A DNA stretch of 64,000 nt from Cytophagaceae bacterium (GTDB lineage: Bacteria > Bacteroidota > Bacteroidia > Cytophagales > Spirosomataceae). A model generated the notes under the pieces. That model ran no database searches. It had not been told where the DNA came from and worked only from the letters and a program-made list of their open reading frames with translations. Below, in pieces: positions 44,644 to 52,670 of the stretch. The position numbers and the translations under genes were made by a program. Location of the stretch: the NCBI GenBank assembly GCA_027486845.1, contig JAIXOL010000035.1, positions 1 through 64,000 on the forward strand, read 5' to 3'. Each line of letters begins with the position of its first letter. The stretch's first letter is position 1.

Positions 44644-45972
44644 ATGTCTTTATACTCCGAATATTTTTATTCCAAAACCATCAATGAACTTTTTTCTGAC
44701 AAACAGACAATCGCTCAAATGTTGCGTTTTGAAGGAGCCTTGGCACTTGCTCAAGCAGAAAATGGTATTGTTTCTCTTGAAGCTGCTCAAGTCATTGAGA
44801 GTTGCTCTCAAGTCGATTTTATTGATATTGATAAACTCAAAGTAGAAATAAAGTTGGGTGGAAATGCTGCTATTCCTTTAGTCAAGCAGCTTACTAGAAT
44901 TGTTAAGAATAATGATGTAGAGGCATCAAAATACGTGCATTTTGGAGCAACCAGCCAAGATGTGGTAGATACAGCAACGGTTTTGCAGATGCAGCAATAT
45001 TGGTATTGGTTAAACGACAAATTAGCCGAATTATCAAACTTATTGGTAGAAATAACAAAAAAACACCGAAATACTTTAATGATTGGCCGGACGCTGCTTC
45101 AACAAGCCCGACCAATTACGTTTGGGCTTAAAACTTCGGGTTGGCTTCAAAGTATCGAGCGAAGTAAAGAACGATTGAAAAGCACACAAAAACGTGTTTT
45201 AGTCATTCAATTAGGCGGTGCAGTAGGTAGTGGAAATGCCAATTTATCGAAATCAGTTCAACAAAGTTTTGCGGATTTTTTAGACTTAAAGCCTTCTTTT
45301 TCGTGGCAATCGAACCGAGATAACTTAGTTGAAGCTGCATCGGTTTTTGGAATATTAAATCAATCTCTCGGAAAAATTGCCAAAGATGTATCTCTCATGA
45401 TGCAAACCGAAGTTGCTGAAGTATTTGAAGGGGCGGTAGAAGGTAAAGGAGGTTCAAGTACGATGCCTCACAAGCGAAACCCAGTTACTTGTGCTGCTAT
45501 TTTGGCCAATGCAAACCGAATCCCGAATTTAGTCGCTACATTATTAGTGTCTATGCCTCAAGAACACGAGCGTTCAGCAGGTTTGTGGCACTCAGAATGG
45601 GAAGTTTTGACTGAAATAATGTTGCTCACCGCAGGTAGTATTGAAAAAAGCATCGAATTAGTAGCAAGCTTAGAAGTAGATGAAAAACGAATGCTTCAAA
45701 ACCTTGAATTGACCAAAGGCTTAATTTATGCTGAAAATTTTTCGTTGGCTTTAGCCACAAAAATAGGCAAAATCAATGCCCATGAATTGGTCGAAAAAGC
45801 TTGTAAATTAGCTATTTTTCAGCAAAAACACTTAAAAGAAGTACTCGAACAAATGAATGTTGATTTGCCAAATTTAGAAGAACTATTCAAAGCCGAAAAC
45901 TCAATTGGGAATAGTTTGGATATAATAGATGAGATTTTACTCTCGCAAAGCCGCAGAGACGCAAAGAATTAA
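44644..45972 (+). CDS. pcaB: 3-carboxy-cis,cis-muconate cycloisomerase
   Basis: Fumarase/aspartase-superfamily enzyme that lactonises 3-carboxymuconate to 4-carboxymuconolactone. The signature GGSSTMPHKRNPV is near residue 275; the N-terminal YSEYFYSKTINELFSD matches PcaB. The 442 residues end in LLSQSRRDAKN: the last nine or so codons and the stop lie inside the left inverted repeat of the GxxExxY cassette, so the native C-terminus has been replaced. The fold should tolerate a changed tail. Confidence 0.93.
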   Translation: MSLYSEYFYSKTINELFSDKQTIAQMLRFEGALALAQAENGIVSLEAAQVIESCSQVDFIDIDKLKVEIKLGGNAAIPLVKQLTRIVKNNDVEASKYVHFGATSQDVVDTATVLQMQQYWYWLNDKLAELSNLLVEITKKHRNTLMIGRTLLQQARPITFGLKTSGWLQSIERSKERLKSTQKRVLVIQLGGAVGSGNANLSKSVQQSFADFLDLKPSFSWQSNRDNLVEAASVFGILNQSLGKIAKDVSLMMQTEVAEVFEGAVEGKGGSSTMPHKRNPVTCAAILANANRIPNLVATLLVSMPQEHERSAGLWHSEWEVLTEIMLLTAGSIEKSIELVASLEVDEKRMLQNLELTKGLIYAENFSLALATKIGKINAHELVEKACKLAIFQQKHLKEVLEQMNVDLPNLEELFKAENSIGNSLDIIDEILLSQSRRDAKN

Positions 45973-46402
45973 AGAAAATAAAATGAATGAAAACGAGCTG
46001 TCAAAAATCATAGTAGATGTAGCTTTCAAGATACATACACAACTTGGACCGGGACTTTTAGAATCGGTCTATGAAGAAATTATGTTTTTTGAACTAACCA
46101 AGTGAGGATTTCTGGTAGAAAGACGAAAGGGCATTCCAGTTATATGGGAAAATCTAAAAATAGATTTGGGTTTTCGGGCAGATTTGATTGTTGAGAAAAA
46201 AGTAATTATTGAGTTAAAACCTGTTGAGACAATTGCTCTCGTGCACCCAAAACAATTACTGACTTATTTACGAATTACGAATGTAAAGTTAGGTCTTTTG
46301 ATAAATTTCAACGAAACACTTATCAAAAACGGAATCACTCGAATAGTAAATAACTTATAATTCTCATTAAGAAAAAACTTGGCGTCTCTGCGACTTTGCG
46401 AG
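45942..46402 (+). mobile_element. GxxExxY cassette with terminal inverted repeats
   Basis: 25-base inverted repeats, 45942-45966 and 46378-46402, match at 23 of 25 positions; each carries CTCGCAAAG and GCAGAGACGC. They enclose a single GxxExxY gene, now broken. There is no transposase and I see no clear target duplication. The left repeat overlaps the end of pcaB and the right one stops 18 bases before pcaL, so the cassette sits inside the pca operon. Confidence 0.8.
45983..46360 (+). pseudogene. GxxExxY protein with an internal stop
   Basis: The frame reads MNENELSKIIVDVAF then LGPGLLESVYEE, the defining GxxExxY motif, and after codon 40 hits TGA (46103-46105). It continues in the same frame with GFLVERRKGIPVIW and FRADLIVEKKVIIELKPVE to a normal stop at 46360 (125 codons). 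A single change from CGA or AGA would explain the stop. The function of the family is unknown; the fold suggests a PD-(D/E)XK-like nuclease. Recoding is unlikely. Confidence 0.85.
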
Positions 46403-46420
46403 AAAAACCTTAAAAAAACT

Positions 46421-47554
46421 ATGAATTATAAACTAACAGGTACACCAAACAGTCCAGTTTTGATTTTCTCCAACTCATTGGGTTCAGAAATGTTGATGTG
46501 GGACGAGCTGATTCCATATTTATTACCCTATTTCAGAGTTCTGCAATATGATACTCGTGGACATGGTGATTCAAAAAAAAACATTAATACCGAAGGCTAT
46601 ACCATTGAACTTTTGGGTAAAGATATAATCAATCTAATGGACGAACTTAATATCGAAACTGCTTATTATTGCGGACTTTCAATGGGCGGTTTGATAGGCC
46701 AATATCTTGGAATAAATCACTCAAATCGCTTCAAAAAGATAGTTTTGAGTAATACTGGTGCAAAAATCGGAAATGACGAACGATGGAATAGTCGTATCGA
46801 AATTATTGCAAAAAATGGAATGCAGGCAATCGTTGAAGACACGATGGAGCGTTGGTTTACCGAAGATTTTAGAAAACAAAATCCTCAAAAAGTAGCTGAA
46901 ACACACGCCATGTTTTTGCGAAGCAATGTACAGGGTTATTCAAATTGTTGCTGTGCCATTCGTGATACTGATTTCAGAAATCAGCTTCAAAACCTGAGCG
47001 TCGAAACTCTGGTCATCACAGGCGATGAAGACCCCGTTACGAATGTCGAGCAAGCAGAATTTTTAATTGCCAATATTCCAAATGCTACCCTAAAAGTACT
47101 TCATGCAAGACATTTAGCCGCGACCGAATTGCCGAAAGAATATGCCGAAACTTTAATAGAGTTTTTTACTGGAAAATCTACTTTTGAGAAAGGAATGCAC
47201 GTTCGCCGAACGGTTTTGGGAAATACCCATGTTGACCGTGCGAATAGCAAAATAAATGACTTTAATGCTGATTTTCAGTCGTTTATAACAAATTATGCAT
47301 GGGGAGAAATTTGGACAAGACCCAATCTTTCAAAACACAATCGTAGTCTAATCACGATGGCGATGTTGATTGCTCTCAACCGTCAGGCCGAGTTTAAAAT
47401 GCACGTAAGAGCTGCTTTTAATAATGGCGTTACGGTTGCCGAAATCAAAGAGGTAATCATGCAATCGGCTTTATATTGTGGTCTTCCTGCTGCCAACGAA
47501 GCTATTCATGCGGCTGAAGAAGTATTCAAAGAATTAGGAGTCAACATTTCATAA
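46421..47554 (+). CDS. pcaL: Fused 3-oxoadipate enol-lactonase/4-carboxymuconolactone decarboxylase
   Basis: 377 residues joining two pathway steps. Residues 1-255 are PcaD, an alpha/beta hydrolase with Ser87 (GLSMGG), Asp204 (GDEDPVT) and His231. Residues about 258-377 are PcaC, with RRTVLGNTHVDRA, AWGEIWTRPNLSK and LYCGLPAANEAIHAA. The order D-C is that of actinobacterial PcaL. The frame is open to 46379, but those codons are in the cassette repeat; MNYKLTGTPNSPV is the real start. Confidence 0.93.
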   Translation: MNYKLTGTPNSPVLIFSNSLGSEMLMWDELIPYLLPYFRVLQYDTRGHGDSKKNINTEGYTIELLGKDIINLMDELNIETAYYCGLSMGGLIGQYLGINHSNRFKKIVLSNTGAKIGNDERWNSRIEIIAKNGMQAIVEDTMERWFTEDFRKQNPQKVAETHAMFLRSNVQGYSNCCCAIRDTDFRNQLQNLSVETLVITGDEDPVTNVEQAEFLIANIPNATLKVLHARHLAATELPKEYAETLIEFFTGKSTFEKGMHVRRTVLGNTHVDRANSKINDFNADFQSFITNYAWGEIWTRPNLSKHNRSLITMAMLIALNRQAEFKMHVRAAFNNGVTVAEIKEVIMQSALYCGLPAANEAIHAAEEVFKELGVNIS

Positions 47555-47573
47555 ACAGCAGTTCATATTTTTA

Positions 47574-48752
47574 ATGAAAACAATAAAAACACAGGTTGGA
47601 ATTATCGGTGCTGGGCCTGCTGGACTTGCTTTGGCCTTAATGCTACAAAAGCAAGGGATAGAAAGCGTAATTTTAGAAAATCGCAGTCGTGAGTACGTAG
47701 AGAACAGAGTTCGTGCGGGGCTTTTAGAACATAATACTGTAGAAGTTTTTGAAGAATTGGGCGTTGCCGACCGACTTCATCAAGAAGGTTTGGTTCATCA
47801 TGGTTGTTATATTACCTACAATGGCGTTACGCAACGCATTGATTTTAAGAAACATACGCAGCGAGAAGTAACCATTTATGGCCAGCAAGAAGTTGTGAAA
47901 GACCTAATAAGTGCCTGTTTGGATAGGAAGATTGAAATCATTTTTGAAGCAGATGCTACGCAAATCAATGATTTTATGACCGAAAAGCCAAGTATTTCGT
48001 TTATGCATGGCGGAGAAAATGCTATTTTAAACTGTGATTTTGTCGCAGGAACAGACGGTTTTCATGGTTTAGCTCGTAAAACATTGCCAAAAGAAACTTA
48101 CAAGGAATTCAAGATTGAATACCCGTTTAGTTGGCTGGGAATTTTGGCTTATTCAAAACCTAGTTATGATGAATTGATATACGCTTTTCACAACGAAGGT
48201 TTTGCATTGGCAAGCATGCGTTCCGAAAAAATATGTCGTTTATATTTGCAAGTTCCCAACGATGAAAAAATAGAAAAATGGTCGGACAAACAAATCTGGG
48301 CTGAACTCGAAAAACGTTTGGGTATTGAACTTGATAAAGGAGAAATTTTTGAAAAAGGAATTACGCCAATGCGTAGTTTTATGATTGATAATTTGCAAGC
48401 AGGTCGATTGTTTTTGGCAGGCGATGCCGCTCATATTGTGCCTCCAACTGGTGCAAAAGGTTTAAACCTGGCAGTAGCCGATGTACGAAATTTAGCAAAA
48501 GGTATTACGGATTTCTACAAAAATGGCAGCGAAGAAGCCCTAAATAATTACACAAAAAAATGTGTGGCAAGGGTGTGGCGAGTACAAGATTTTTCAAATT
48601 TTATGACTTATTTATGCCACAAACAAGCAGAAAATGGCAGTTTTGAGCAATTATTGCAAAAGTCAAAATTTGATTATTTAAGAATGTCAGAAGCTTATCA
48701 AAAAACCATTGCCGAAAATTATGTTGGTTTGTCCTTTGAGACTTTTGAATAA
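47574..48752 (+). CDS. pobA: 4-hydroxybenzoate 3-monooxygenase
   Basis: FAD enzyme that makes protocatechuate from 4-hydroxybenzoate with NADPH. GIIGAGPAGLALALML is at residues 9-24, the NRVRAGLLEH segment (44-53) is the PobA hallmark, and LAGDAAHIVPPTGAKGLNLA near 280 is the GD motif. Length 392 matches. It lies inside the pca operon, 19 bases after pcaL, so 4-hydroxybenzoate is the expected entry substrate. Confidence 0.95.
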   Translation: MKTIKTQVGIIGAGPAGLALALMLQKQGIESVILENRSREYVENRVRAGLLEHNTVEVFEELGVADRLHQEGLVHHGCYITYNGVTQRIDFKKHTQREVTIYGQQEVVKDLISACLDRKIEIIFEADATQINDFMTEKPSISFMHGGENAILNCDFVAGTDGFHGLARKTLPKETYKEFKIEYPFSWLGILAYSKPSYDELIYAFHNEGFALASMRSEKICRLYLQVPNDEKIEKWSDKQIWAELEKRLGIELDKGEIFEKGITPMRSFMIDNLQAGRLFLAGDAAHIVPPTGAKGLNLAVADVRNLAKGITDFYKNGSEEALNNYTKKCVARVWRVQDFSNFMTYLCHKQAENGSFEQLLQKSKFDYLRMSEAYQKTIAENYVGLSFETFE

Positions 48753-48760
48753 ACTGTGGA

Positions 48761-48777
48761 GCGAACTTCTAGTTCGC
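48761..48777 (+). repeat. GCGAACT hairpin between pobA and pcaIJ
   Basis: GCGAACT-TCT-AGTTCGC, a perfect 7-bp stem with a 3-base loop. Related to 40686-40701. Confidence 0.6.
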
Positions 48778-48806
48778 AGATTACATTAATATATAAAAAA
48801 GACTAT

Positions 48807-50150
48807 ATGAAACAAGTTCCGATAATTGATTTACACACAGCCGCTTCGATGGTCAAAGATGGTGATGTTTTGCTACAAGGAGGCTTCGGGATGACAGGAA
48901 ATCCTGTTCATTTGATGCACGCTTTGGCAGAAACTAGCACTAAAAACCTAACTTTCATTGGCAATAATACTGGAGAACCAGGTTTGGGTGGCGATAGACT
49001 TTTAGCAAACGGTCAACTTAAAAAGGTAATTGGTTCATTTTTTACCTCAAATCCGAATGCTGTAAAAGCCGTACAAGCAGGTATAATTGAAGCTGAACTT
49101 TTACCACAAGGAACGCTGGCCGAAGCAATTCGTGCAGGTGGTGCAGGAATTGGTGGATTTTATACACCAACTTCAGCAGGTACAAAAATTGCCGAAGGCC
49201 GTGAAACAAAAATTATTGATGGCAAAGAGCAGGTTTTTATCAAAGGTATCAGAGGGAATATAGCATTTATTCGAGCGTGGCGAGCAGATACCGCAGGAAA
49301 TTTGCAGTACCGAATGACCGAAAATAATTTCAATAAAGCAATGGCAACGGCTGCCGATTTGGTCATTGCCGAAGTTGAAGAAATTGTGCCAGTTGGCGAA
49401 ATCGCTCCTGAAAATATACATACACAAAGCTGTTTTATAGATTATTTGGTACAAGCCACGCTCACACTTGAAGATTTAGGGATATCGGCATCTGTTTCGT
49501 CCTCTAAAAAAGTGGATGAAGTCAGAATGAATATGGCGAAACGTGCATTACAAGAATTGAAGCAAGGTGATGTTGTAAATCTCGGTATTGGAATTCCGAC
49601 TTTAGTAGCCGATTTAATCACCGAAGAACATGGAATTATTCTCCACACCGAAAATGGAATGCTTGGTGTAGGTCCAGTTCCAACCGATGGCGGTGGAGCA
49701 ATGAATTATCCTGTAAATGCAGGAAAAATTCCCGTAACACCACTCCAAGGTAGTAGCTATTTCGATAGTGCAGAATCGTTTGCTATGATTCGTGGCGGAC
49801 ATATCGACGTAGCTATCATGGGAGGTTTAGAATGTGACGAAGCTGCAAATCTCGCCAATTGGGCAGTACCAGGAAAACCGCTTTTGGGCGTAGGTGGAGC
49901 AATGGATTTAGCTAAAGGAGCAAAAAGGCTAATTATTACCATGACGCATACAAATTCTGACGGTTCCCCTAAAATTGTACCATCGTGTGTCCTTCCATTA
50001 ACAGCTTCGGGCGTAGTAAGTATGATTATTACTGACTTAGCGGTTTTTGCCTATCCAGAAGGTAAATTGACTCTTATTGGTCTAATGCCAAATGTAACTT
50101 TAGAAGAGGTAAAAGCCAAAACAAGTGCTGGTTTTGATATGAAAATATAA
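48807..50150 (+). CDS. pcaIJ: 3-oxoadipate CoA-transferase, fused alpha and beta subunits
   Basis: 447 residues containing both halves of a class I CoA-transferase. Residues 1-220 are the alpha part ([28 protein letters not shown]); about 235-447 the beta part, with GIGIPTL (260-266) and the catalytic Glu282 in [11 protein letters not shown]. In most bacteria these are separate PcaI and PcaJ. It moves CoA from succinyl-CoA to beta-ketoadipate. Start at 48807 (MKQVPIID); the longer frame runs through a hairpin repeat. Confidence 0.92.
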   Translation: MKQVPIIDLHTAASMVKDGDVLLQGGFGMTGNPVHLMHALAETSTKNLTFIGNNTGEPGLGGDRLLANGQLKKVIGSFFTSNPNAVKAVQAGIIEAELLPQGTLAEAIRAGGAGIGGFYTPTSAGTKIAEGRETKIIDGKEQVFIKGIRGNIAFIRAWRADTAGNLQYRMTENNFNKAMATAADLVIAEVEEIVPVGEIAPENIHTQSCFIDYLVQATLTLEDLGISASVSSSKKVDEVRMNMAKRALQELKQGDVVNLGIGIPTLVADLITEEHGIILHTENGMLGVGPVPTDGGGAMNYPVNAGKIPVTPLQGSSYFDSAESFAMIRGGHIDVAIMGGLECDEAANLANWAVPGKPLLGVGGAMDLAKGAKRLIITMTHTNSDGSPKIVPSCVLPLTASGVVSMIITDLAVFAYPEGKLTLIGLMPNVTLEEVKAKTSAGFDMKI

Positions 50151-50164
50151 TTATTAGTTAAATT

Positions 50165-50227
50165 AGTCATTGTATTGACTAAATTTATATAAAATTCGTC
50201 ATTGTATTGACAGTTTTTTTATTTTTG
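50165..50227 (+). promoter_or_regulatory. Operator-like repeat and -7 element of the AAA/DUF4143 gene
   Basis: The 14-mer GTCATTGTATTGAC occurs twice (50166-50179 and 50198-50211), 32 bases apart; each copy is GTCA-N6-TGAC. TATTTTTG at 50220-50227 fits TAnnTTTG. The layout suggests a protein-bound control site for the following gene. Confidence 0.5.
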
Positions 50228-50244
50228 TGAAAAAAAATTAAAAA

Positions 50245-51375
50245 ATGTTTATACAAAGGGCAGTTGAAGCAACAATCAAAAATAGATTAGTTGCTGGAAA
50301 AGTAAATTTATTAGTAGGAGCGAGAAGGGTAGGGAAAACATTTTTGCTTAAAAAAATAGTACAAGACATTAACGAGCCATACTTATGGCTTAATGGAGAT
50401 GATGAATCAACCCATGATTTATTGGCAGAACGAACCATTGCTAATTATAAAAGAATAACTTCTGGAATTTCGCTATTAATAATTGATGAAGCTCAAATGA
50501 TTAAAGACATTGGGCTAAAAATGAAGTTAATGATAGACGAAATTCCAAATCTTAAAATAATAGCATCTGGCTCGTCTGCGTATGCACTAAGTTATAAAGT
50601 TGGTGAGCCTCTTGTAGGGCGTGCTTTTTGGCATAAAATATTTCCAATTGCCCAAAATGAGTTAAAACATCACGAAAATTATGTGGATACAGTTCGAAAT
50701 TTGGAAGAACGCTTAATATACGGTAGTTATCCCGAAATCTTTCAGTGGAAAACGCTTCAAGAAAAAGAAGCTTACATAAAAGAAATTCTGAATAGTTATT
50801 TGTTTAAAGACTTATTAGTTTTTGATGAAATCAGGAATTCAGATAAAATCAGAACACTATTAAAGTTAGTGGCTTTTCAGTTAGGAAAAGAGGTGTCTTA
50901 TGATGAATTGGGAAAACAATTAGGGATGAGTAAAAATACGGTTGAAAAATACTTGGATTTACTTAGTAAGGTTTTTGTGGTCTATAAAGTTGGAGCCTAT
51001 AGCAAAAATCTAAGAAAAGAACTATCAAAATCATCAAGGTGGTATTTTTATGATAATGGCATTAGGAATGCTCTGATTGATAATTTTAAACCATTAAGCC
51101 TTAGATATGATGTTGGAGAGTTATGGGAAAATTATTTGATGGTAGAACGATTGAAGAAAAATAATTACGAACAAAATTTCAAGGAAATCTACTTCTGGCG
51201 TACTTACGACCAGCAAGAAATAGACTATATTGAAGAAAAAAGTCAAGAAATTGAGGCGTTTGAATTTAAGTGGGGAAACACAAAAGCAAAAATTCCTGTC
51301 GCATTTGCAAATGCGTACCCCGAATCAAAGTTTAGTGTGATAACAAAAGAAAACTATTTAGATTTTATAGAATGA
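50245..51375 (+). CDS. AAA ATPase with DUF4143 domain
   Basis: 376 residues: an AAA_14 ATPase domain with Walker A GARRVGKT (25-32) and Walker B SLLIIDEAQM (about 76-85), a GSSAYAL sensor segment, and a C-terminal DUF4143 domain with YDELGKQLGMSKNTVEKYLDLL (winged-helix-like) and a nuclease-like end (FWRTYDQQEIDYIEE). The role of the family is unknown. It sits between pcaIJ and pcaF, with its stop overlapping the pcaF start by 4 bases, and has its own promoter-like region, so it looks like a late insertion. Confidence 0.85.
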   Translation: MFIQRAVEATIKNRLVAGKVNLLVGARRVGKTFLLKKIVQDINEPYLWLNGDDESTHDLLAERTIANYKRITSGISLLIIDEAQMIKDIGLKMKLMIDEIPNLKIIASGSSAYALSYKVGEPLVGRAFWHKIFPIAQNELKHHENYVDTVRNLEERLIYGSYPEIFQWKTLQEKEAYIKEILNSYLFKDLLVFDEIRNSDKIRTLLKLVAFQLGKEVSYDELGKQLGMSKNTVEKYLDLLSKVFVVYKVGAYSKNLRKELSKSSRWYFYDNGIRNALIDNFKPLSLRYDVGELWENYLMVERLKKNNYEQNFKEIYFWRTYDQQEIDYIEEKSQEIEAFEFKWGNTKAKIPVAFANAYPESKFSVITKENYLDFIE

Positions 51376-52580
51376 AAGAATCATACATAATAGATGCCAT
51401 TCGCACACCAATTGGCAGTTTTGGTGGCAGTTTATCGCCAGTTCGTGCTGATGATTTGGCGGCATTGCCTATTAAAGAATTAATCAAACGAAACCCTAAT
51501 ATTCCACTTGAAGCCATCGAAGATGTGATTTTGGGTTGCCATAACCAAGCAGGAGAAGACAACCGAAATGTGGCTCGAATGGCCTTACTTTTGGCCGGTT
51601 TACCTTATACAGTTCCGGGAGAAACCGTCAATCGTTTATGTTCTTCGGGAATGTCGGCCGTTATTCACGCCAATCGTGCTATTAAAGCAGGTGATGGGGA
51701 AGTTTTTATTGCAGGAGGAATGGAACACATGACTCGTGGACCAATGGTGATGAGTAAATCATCTAAACCTTTTGGTGGCGATATGCAAATGTTCGATTCG
51801 AGTTTCGGCTGGCGTTTTGTCAATCCTTTGATGAACAAAATGTACGGCACAGATGCAATGGGCATAACGGCCGAAAATTTAGCTGAAATGTACAATGTCA
51901 GTCGTGAAGACCAGGATATATTTGCCATTCGTTCGCAACAAAAAGCTTTTGCTGCTCAACAAAATGGTATTTTAGCCGAAGAAATTGTAGGTGTTGAATT
52001 GATTGATAGAAAAGGAAACGTAACGCTTTTCGATAAAGACGAATTTATTAAAGGAAGTTCAACGCTTGAAACTTTGGCAAAACTTCGTCCTGCTTTTAAG
52101 AAAGAAGGTGGAACTGTCACCGCAGGAAATGCTTCGGGCTTGAATGATGGTGCAGCTGCCATGTATATTGCTTCTGAAAATGCTGTAAAAAGCTATAGTC
52201 TTACACCAAAAGCAAGAATTGTATCGTCGGCAGTAGTAGGAGTAGAGCCACGCATCATGGGAATCGGTCCCGTTGGAGCAACTCAAAAAGCCCTCCAAAA
52301 AGCAGGTTTGACTTTAAACGATATGGATTTAATAGAGTTCAATGAAGCTTTCTCTGCTCAATGTTTAGCAGTTTCAAGAAACTTAGGTTTGACCGATGAT
52401 GATGTCCGAATCAATCCAAATGGTGGAGCAATTGCTCTCGGACATCCACTCGGAATGTCGGGGACTCGTATTATTCAAGCGGCTGTAAATCAACTTGTTA
52501 GGACTAACAAACGTTATGCTCTTGCCACTATGTGCGTAGGTGTGGGCATGGGCTATGCCGTGATTATCGAGCGAGTGTAG
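51372..52580 (+). CDS. pcaF: 3-oxoadipyl-CoA thiolase
   Basis: Thiolase of 402 residues ending the beta-ketoadipate pathway with acetyl-CoA and succinyl-CoA. Catalytic Cys90 (NRLCSSGM), His358 (GHPLGMSG) and Cys388 (MCVGVGMG) are all in place. Position in the pca cluster makes the oxoadipyl-CoA specificity likely; a general acetyl-CoA acetyltransferase activity is possible. It starts within the end of the AAA gene, so translation may be coupled. Confidence 0.92.
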   Translation: MKESYIIDAIRTPIGSFGGSLSPVRADDLAALPIKELIKRNPNIPLEAIEDVILGCHNQAGEDNRNVARMALLLAGLPYTVPGETVNRLCSSGMSAVIHANRAIKAGDGEVFIAGGMEHMTRGPMVMSKSSKPFGGDMQMFDSSFGWRFVNPLMNKMYGTDAMGITAENLAEMYNVSREDQDIFAIRSQQKAFAAQQNGILAEEIVGVELIDRKGNVTLFDKDEFIKGSSTLETLAKLRPAFKKEGGTVTAGNASGLNDGAAAMYIASENAVKSYSLTPKARIVSSAVVGVEPRIMGIGPVGATQKALQKAGLTLNDMDLIEFNEAFSAQCLAVSRNLGLTDDDVRINPNGGAIALGHPLGMSGTRIIQAAVNQLVRTNKRYALATMCVGVGMGYAVIIERV

Positions 52581-52610
52581 GGGCGTATTGCATACGACCA
52601 GCTATCCAAC

Positions 52611-52647
52611 AAAAAATCCCCTGTTATCGCTAACAGAGGATTTTTTT
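52611..52647. terminator. Bidirectional terminator between pcaF and fusA
   Basis: AATCCCCTGTTA-TCGC-TAACAGAGGATT with one mismatch in the stem; T7 follows on the plus strand and an A-run precedes it, so it serves both convergent genes. Confidence 0.85.
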
Positions 52648-52670
52648 ATAATTAAACATTAACCGATTAA

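Noticed and set aside
46103-46105. TGA in the GxxExxY gene as recoding (selenocysteine or readthrough)
   Set aside because: No SECIS-like hairpin is evident downstream and the family has no conserved Cys/Sec there; a simple nonsense mutation is more likely.
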